In this document: piece after piece, positions 5,763-8,036 of the stretch | Layout of the letters: each line of letters starts with the position of its first letter | How positions within the stretch are numbered: the first letter of the stretch is position 1 | NCBI GenBank assembly: GCA_028873275.1 | Contig: JAGWLJ010000052.1 | Location: forward strand, 1 to 8,036 | Direction: 5' to 3' | From: Pseudomonadota bacterium | GTDB lineage: Bacteria > Pseudomonadota > Alphaproteobacteria > Rickettsiales > SXRF01 | Length of the DNA stretch: 8,036 nt | Program-made: the position numbers and the translations under genes | The notes under the pieces: model-generated | What the model saw: the letters and a program-made list of their open reading frames with translations, nothing else | What the model was told of the DNA's origin: nothing | Databases searched by the model: none

Positions 5763-6754
5763 CGGCATCCCTTCTCATCACCGGCGGGGCCGGGTTCATC
5801 GGCAGCAGCTTCGTGGCGCAGTGCGCGGCGCGCGGCTGCAGGGTCGTCGTGCTCGACGCGCTGACCTATGCCGGGCACCGGGAGAATGTCGACAAGCACG
5901 CCAGCCTCGTCGTCGGCGACATCGCCGACCGCGACCTCGTGCGCCGGCTGCTGCGCGAGCATGCCATCGACGCGGTGATTAATTTCGCCGCCGAATCGCA
6001 TGTCGACAATTCCATCGCGGGACCCAAGCCGTTCATCGACACCAATATCACCGGCACGTTCCAGCTGCTGGAGGCCTGCCGCGAATATTGGGACGGCAAA
6101 CCGGAATTCCGCTTCGTGCAGATTTCCACCGATGAAGTCTACGGCTCGCTGGGGCCGACCGGGAAATTCAGCGAAGCCTCGCCGGTGCGGCCCAACTCCC
6201 CCTACTCCGCCTCCAAGGCCGCCGCCGACCATCTGGCCCGCGCCTGGCATGAAACCTACGGCCTGCCGGTGATCGTCACCCACTGCACCAATAATTACGG
6301 CCCGCGCCAGCATCCGGAAAAGCTGATTCCCAACATGATCCGCTGTGCCCTGGCCGGCAAAAAACTGCCGGTTTACGGCGACGGCAAAAACGTGCGCGAC
6401 TGGATTCATGTAGAAGATCACTGCGAAGGCGTGTGGCTGGCGCTGACCAAGGGCACACCCGGCGAGGTGTATGATTTCGGCGGGGATAACGAGGTCGAGA
6501 ATCTGACGCTGGTGAGGCAGATCTGCACCCTGCTCGATCAAAAACGGCCCAAATCTTCAGGCAGCTATGCCGACCAGATCGCTTTCGTGACCGACCGGCT
6601 GGGGCATGACCGCCGCTATGCCATCGATGACAGCAAATCGCAGCGCGAACTGGGATTTACGCGACGCTATAAGCTGGAACAGGGATTGGAGAGAACGGTA
6701 GAGTGGTATTTGGAGAATGAAGCGTGGTGCAACATGATTATGGGCAAACGATGA
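5759..6754 (+). CDS. rfbB: dTDP-glucose 4,6-dehydratase
   Basis: This enzyme catalyses the second step of dTDP-L-rhamnose synthesis, turning dTDP-glucose into dTDP-4-keto-6-deoxyglucose with bound NAD. The 331-residue protein is an extended short-chain dehydrogenase. It has the NAD-binding GGAGFIG (9-15), LDALTYAG (32-39) and NFAAESHVDNSI (75-86). The active-site STDEVYG (123-129) supplies Thr124, Asp125 and Glu126, and YSASK (149-153) supplies Tyr149 and Lys153. THCTNNYGPRQHPEKLIP (174-191) and YGDGKNVRDWIHVEDH (206-221) are standard for the family. The frame is open further upstream, but homology begins at the ATG at 5759, which overlaps the tonB stop codon. Both the length and all catalytic residues are normal. 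The direct fusion of this gene to the tonB operon by stop/start overlap is uncommon. Coupled expression with rfbA and rfbD follows from their overlaps. Confidence 0.95.
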   Translation: MTASLLITGGAGFIGSSFVAQCAARGCRVVVLDALTYAGHRENVDKHASLVVGDIADRDLVRRLLREHAIDAVINFAAESHVDNSIAGPKPFIDTNITGTFQLLEACREYWDGKPEFRFVQISTDEVYGSLGPTGKFSEASPVRPNSPYSASKAAADHLARAWHETYGLPVIVTHCTNNYGPRQHPEKLIPNMIRCALAGKKLPVYGDGKNVRDWIHVEDHCEGVWLALTKGTPGEVYDFGGDNEVENLTLVRQICTLLDQKRPKSSGSYADQIAFVTDRLGHDRRYAIDDSKSQRELGFTRRYKLEQGLERTVEWYLENEAWCNMIMGKR

Positions 6755-7620
6755 AAGGCATTCTTCTCGCGGGCGGCTCGGGCACCAGGCTCGCGCCGGT
6801 GACGGCGGCGATCAGCAAGCAGATGCTGCCGATTTACGACAAGCCGATGATCTATTACCCGCTCTCCATCCTGATGCTGGCGGGCATCCGCGACATCCTC
6901 ATCATCTCGACGCCGCGGGATTTGCCCGCCATGCAGGCGCTGCTGGGAGACGGCAGCCGCTTCGGCCTGTCGCTGGAATACCGCCCGCAGCCCAAGCCGG
7001 AAGGCATCGCACAGGCCTTCACCATCGGCGAATCCTTCATTGATGGCAGTTCTGTTTGCCTGATACTGGGTGATAATATTTTCTACGGCGACACGCTGGC
7101 GGCCAATGTCGAAGCCGCCACACGCCTCGGTGAAGGCGGCATCGTATTCGCCTATCACGTGCGCGACCCGGAGCGTTACGGCGTGGTGGAAATGGATGGC
7201 GGCGGCAAAGCCCTTTCCATCGAGGAGAAACCGAAGCAGCCCAAATCGTCGCTGGCGGTGACGGGCCTGTATTTTTATGACCGGCAGGTGGTGGAGATCG
7301 CCAAAGCGCTGAAGCCCTCGGCGCGCAGCGAGCTGGAGATCACCGACGTCAACAAGGCCTACCTGGCCAAAGGTAAGCTCAAGGTGCAGCTGCTGGGACG
7401 CGGCACGGCCTGGCTCGATACCGGTACGCCGGATTCACTGCTGTCGGCGGCGCATTTCGTGCAGACCATCGAGGCGCGGCAGGGATTGAAAATCGCCTGC
7501 CTCGAGGAAATTGCCCTGCGCAAGGGATTCATCGACGCCGCGCAATTTGAAAAGCTGGTGGCAGCTTATAACGGCAACGAATACGGGCAATATTTGCGGC
7601 GCATACTGGATGAGCGGTGA
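6751..7620 (+). CDS. rfbA: Glucose-1-phosphate thymidylyltransferase
   Basis: This enzyme joins dTTP and glucose-1-phosphate to give dTDP-glucose, the first step of the pathway, and is usually inhibited by the end product dTDP-rhamnose. The 289 residues agree with the usual 290 or so. Visible motifs are the nucleotide-binding GGSGTRL (8-14), ISKQMLPIYDKPMIYYP (21-37), YRPQPKPEGIAQAF (77-90) and LILGDNIFYGD (104-114) with the metal-binding Asp108. EEKPKQPKSS and the product-site region GRGTAWLDTGT follow. The start at 6751 gives MKGILLAGGSGTRL, the typical beginning. An in-frame ATG at 6724 would add nine residues of overlap with rfbB and is less likely. The ATG overlaps the rfbB stop codon as ATGA, and the last 11 bases overlap rfbD. 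Confidence 0.95.
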   Translation: MKGILLAGGSGTRLAPVTAAISKQMLPIYDKPMIYYPLSILMLAGIRDILIISTPRDLPAMQALLGDGSRFGLSLEYRPQPKPEGIAQAFTIGESFIDGSSVCLILGDNIFYGDTLAANVEAATRLGEGGIVFAYHVRDPERYGVVEMDGGGKALSIEEKPKQPKSSLAVTGLYFYDRQVVEIAKALKPSARSELEITDVNKAYLAKGKLKVQLLGRGTAWLDTGTPDSLLSAAHFVQTIEARQGLKIACLEEIALRKGFIDAAQFEKLVAAYNGNEYGQYLRRILDER

Positions 7621-8036
7621 TATCCTCATACTAGGCCGAAGCGGACAGGTCGGCCGCGCCCTCGTCTGGCTGCTCAACGAACGCGCCCTGGCACCGGAGC
7701 GCAGCGCCGTCGATCTGGGCGATGCGGATTTCATCAAAAAACTGGAGAGCTGGCTGGCCGGAAGGCCGGTTTCCGCCGTCATCAACGCCGCCGCTTATAC
7801 GGCGGTGGACAAGGCCGAGGACGGAGAAAGGGCGGAAGCCCTGCGCGTCAACGGCGCGGCAGTGAGCGAACTGGCGGCCTGGTGCAAGGCCAGGAAATTA
7901 CCGCTGGTGCATTATTCCACCGATTACGTATTTGACGGCAGCGGCAGCGCGCCGCGCCGCGAGGACGAGCCGACGGCGCCGGTCAACTCCTATGGCGCCA
8001 GCAAGCTCATAGGCGAACGCGCCATTCAGGAGGCCG
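7610..8036 (+). CDS. rfbD: dTDP-4-dehydrorhamnose reductase, 3' end outside the window
   Basis: This enzyme reduces dTDP-4-keto-L-rhamnose to dTDP-L-rhamnose with NAD(P)H, the last step of the pathway. The first 142 residues are visible, of about 290-300 usual. They show the Rossmann motif ILGRSGQVGRAL (7-18), INAAAYTAVDKAE (58-70) and the active-site segment STDYVFDG (103-110). YGASK (128-132) has the catalytic Tyr128 and Lys132. NAAAYTAVDKAE is characteristic of RmlD and separates it from the RmlB-type dehydratase. The start at 7610 overlaps the rfbA stop by 11 bases, the same overlap length as between the second exbD and tonB. No stop codon occurs up to the window end. The epimerase gene rfbC is absent here and may lie downstream. 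Confidence 0.93.
   Translation, partial: MSGDILILGRSGQVGRALVWLLNERALAPERSAVDLGDADFIKKLESWLAGRPVSAVINAAAYTAVDKAEDGERAEALRVNGAAVSELAAWCKARKLPLVHYSTDYVFDGSGSAPRREDEPTAPVNSYGASKLIGERAIQEA

Noticed and set aside
5013..5768. Long open frame (251 codons) on the minus strand opposite tonB
   Set aside because: It is the antisense of a clearly recognisable tonB. Its product is His/Gly/Arg-rich in the manner of shadow frames in high-G+C DNA and shows no domain.
5750..6541. Long open frame (263 codons) on the minus strand opposite rfbB
   Set aside because: It lies wholly against a gene with all catalytic motifs of the dehydratase, and its product has no recognisable motif.

Overview
The window looks like chromosomal DNA of a Gram-negative bacterium. 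It carries an inner-membrane ExbB/ExbD/TonB energy-transducing system and dTDP-L-rhamnose genes for surface polysaccharide. The main block has high G+C (roughly 60% by eye), codon choice rich in GCC/GGC/CTG, many ATGA-type stop/start overlaps, and dispersed palindromes of the GTCATCCCCGC...GCGGGGATCCATG type. These fit a proteobacterium, plausibly an alphaproteobacterium, but the sequence alone does not settle the taxon.

Left part (1-1651). An AT-rich partial gene of unknown function (2-631, + strand) differs sharply in composition from everything to its right and may be the edge of a horizontally acquired segment. Next is a Gly/Ser/Ala-rich protein of unknown function (732-1229, +). The 422-base gap between it and the convergent glycosyltransferase gene holds one copy of the dispersed palindrome, a GC-rich terminator-like hairpin, and an array of short A-tracts and CGAAA-like words spaced about 10-10.5 bases apart.

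Middle (1652-5762). A family 2, polyprenyl-phosphate-type glycosyltransferase gene lies on the minus strand. It carries a valine where the second Asp of its DAD metal-binding motif is expected. Divergent from it, across 107 bases, starts a plus-strand series: exbB (with an unusual charged cytoplasmic C-terminal helix), a 136-base spacer containing an inverted pair of the dispersed palindrome, a first exbD, a gene of unknown function with lower G+C, a second exbD and tonB. From the first exbD onward the genes abut or overlap.

Right part (5759-8036). The tonB stop codon overlaps the start of rfbB, followed by rfbA and rfbD, all with overlapping stop/start codons; rfbD runs off the window end. 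Together they give three of the four steps to dTDP-L-rhamnose. rfbC is not in the window and may lie downstream.

How the parts may work together: ExbB with two different ExbD subunits would use the proton motive force to drive TonB, which powers outer-membrane transport. The rfb enzymes make a sugar donor for a cell-surface glycan, and the divergent glycosyltransferase may belong to the same envelope programme. The most unusual points are the unknown protein between two exbD paralogues, the tight coupling of a TonB system to dTDP-rhamnose synthesis, the altered DXD motif, and the helically phased array downstream of the glycosyltransferase.
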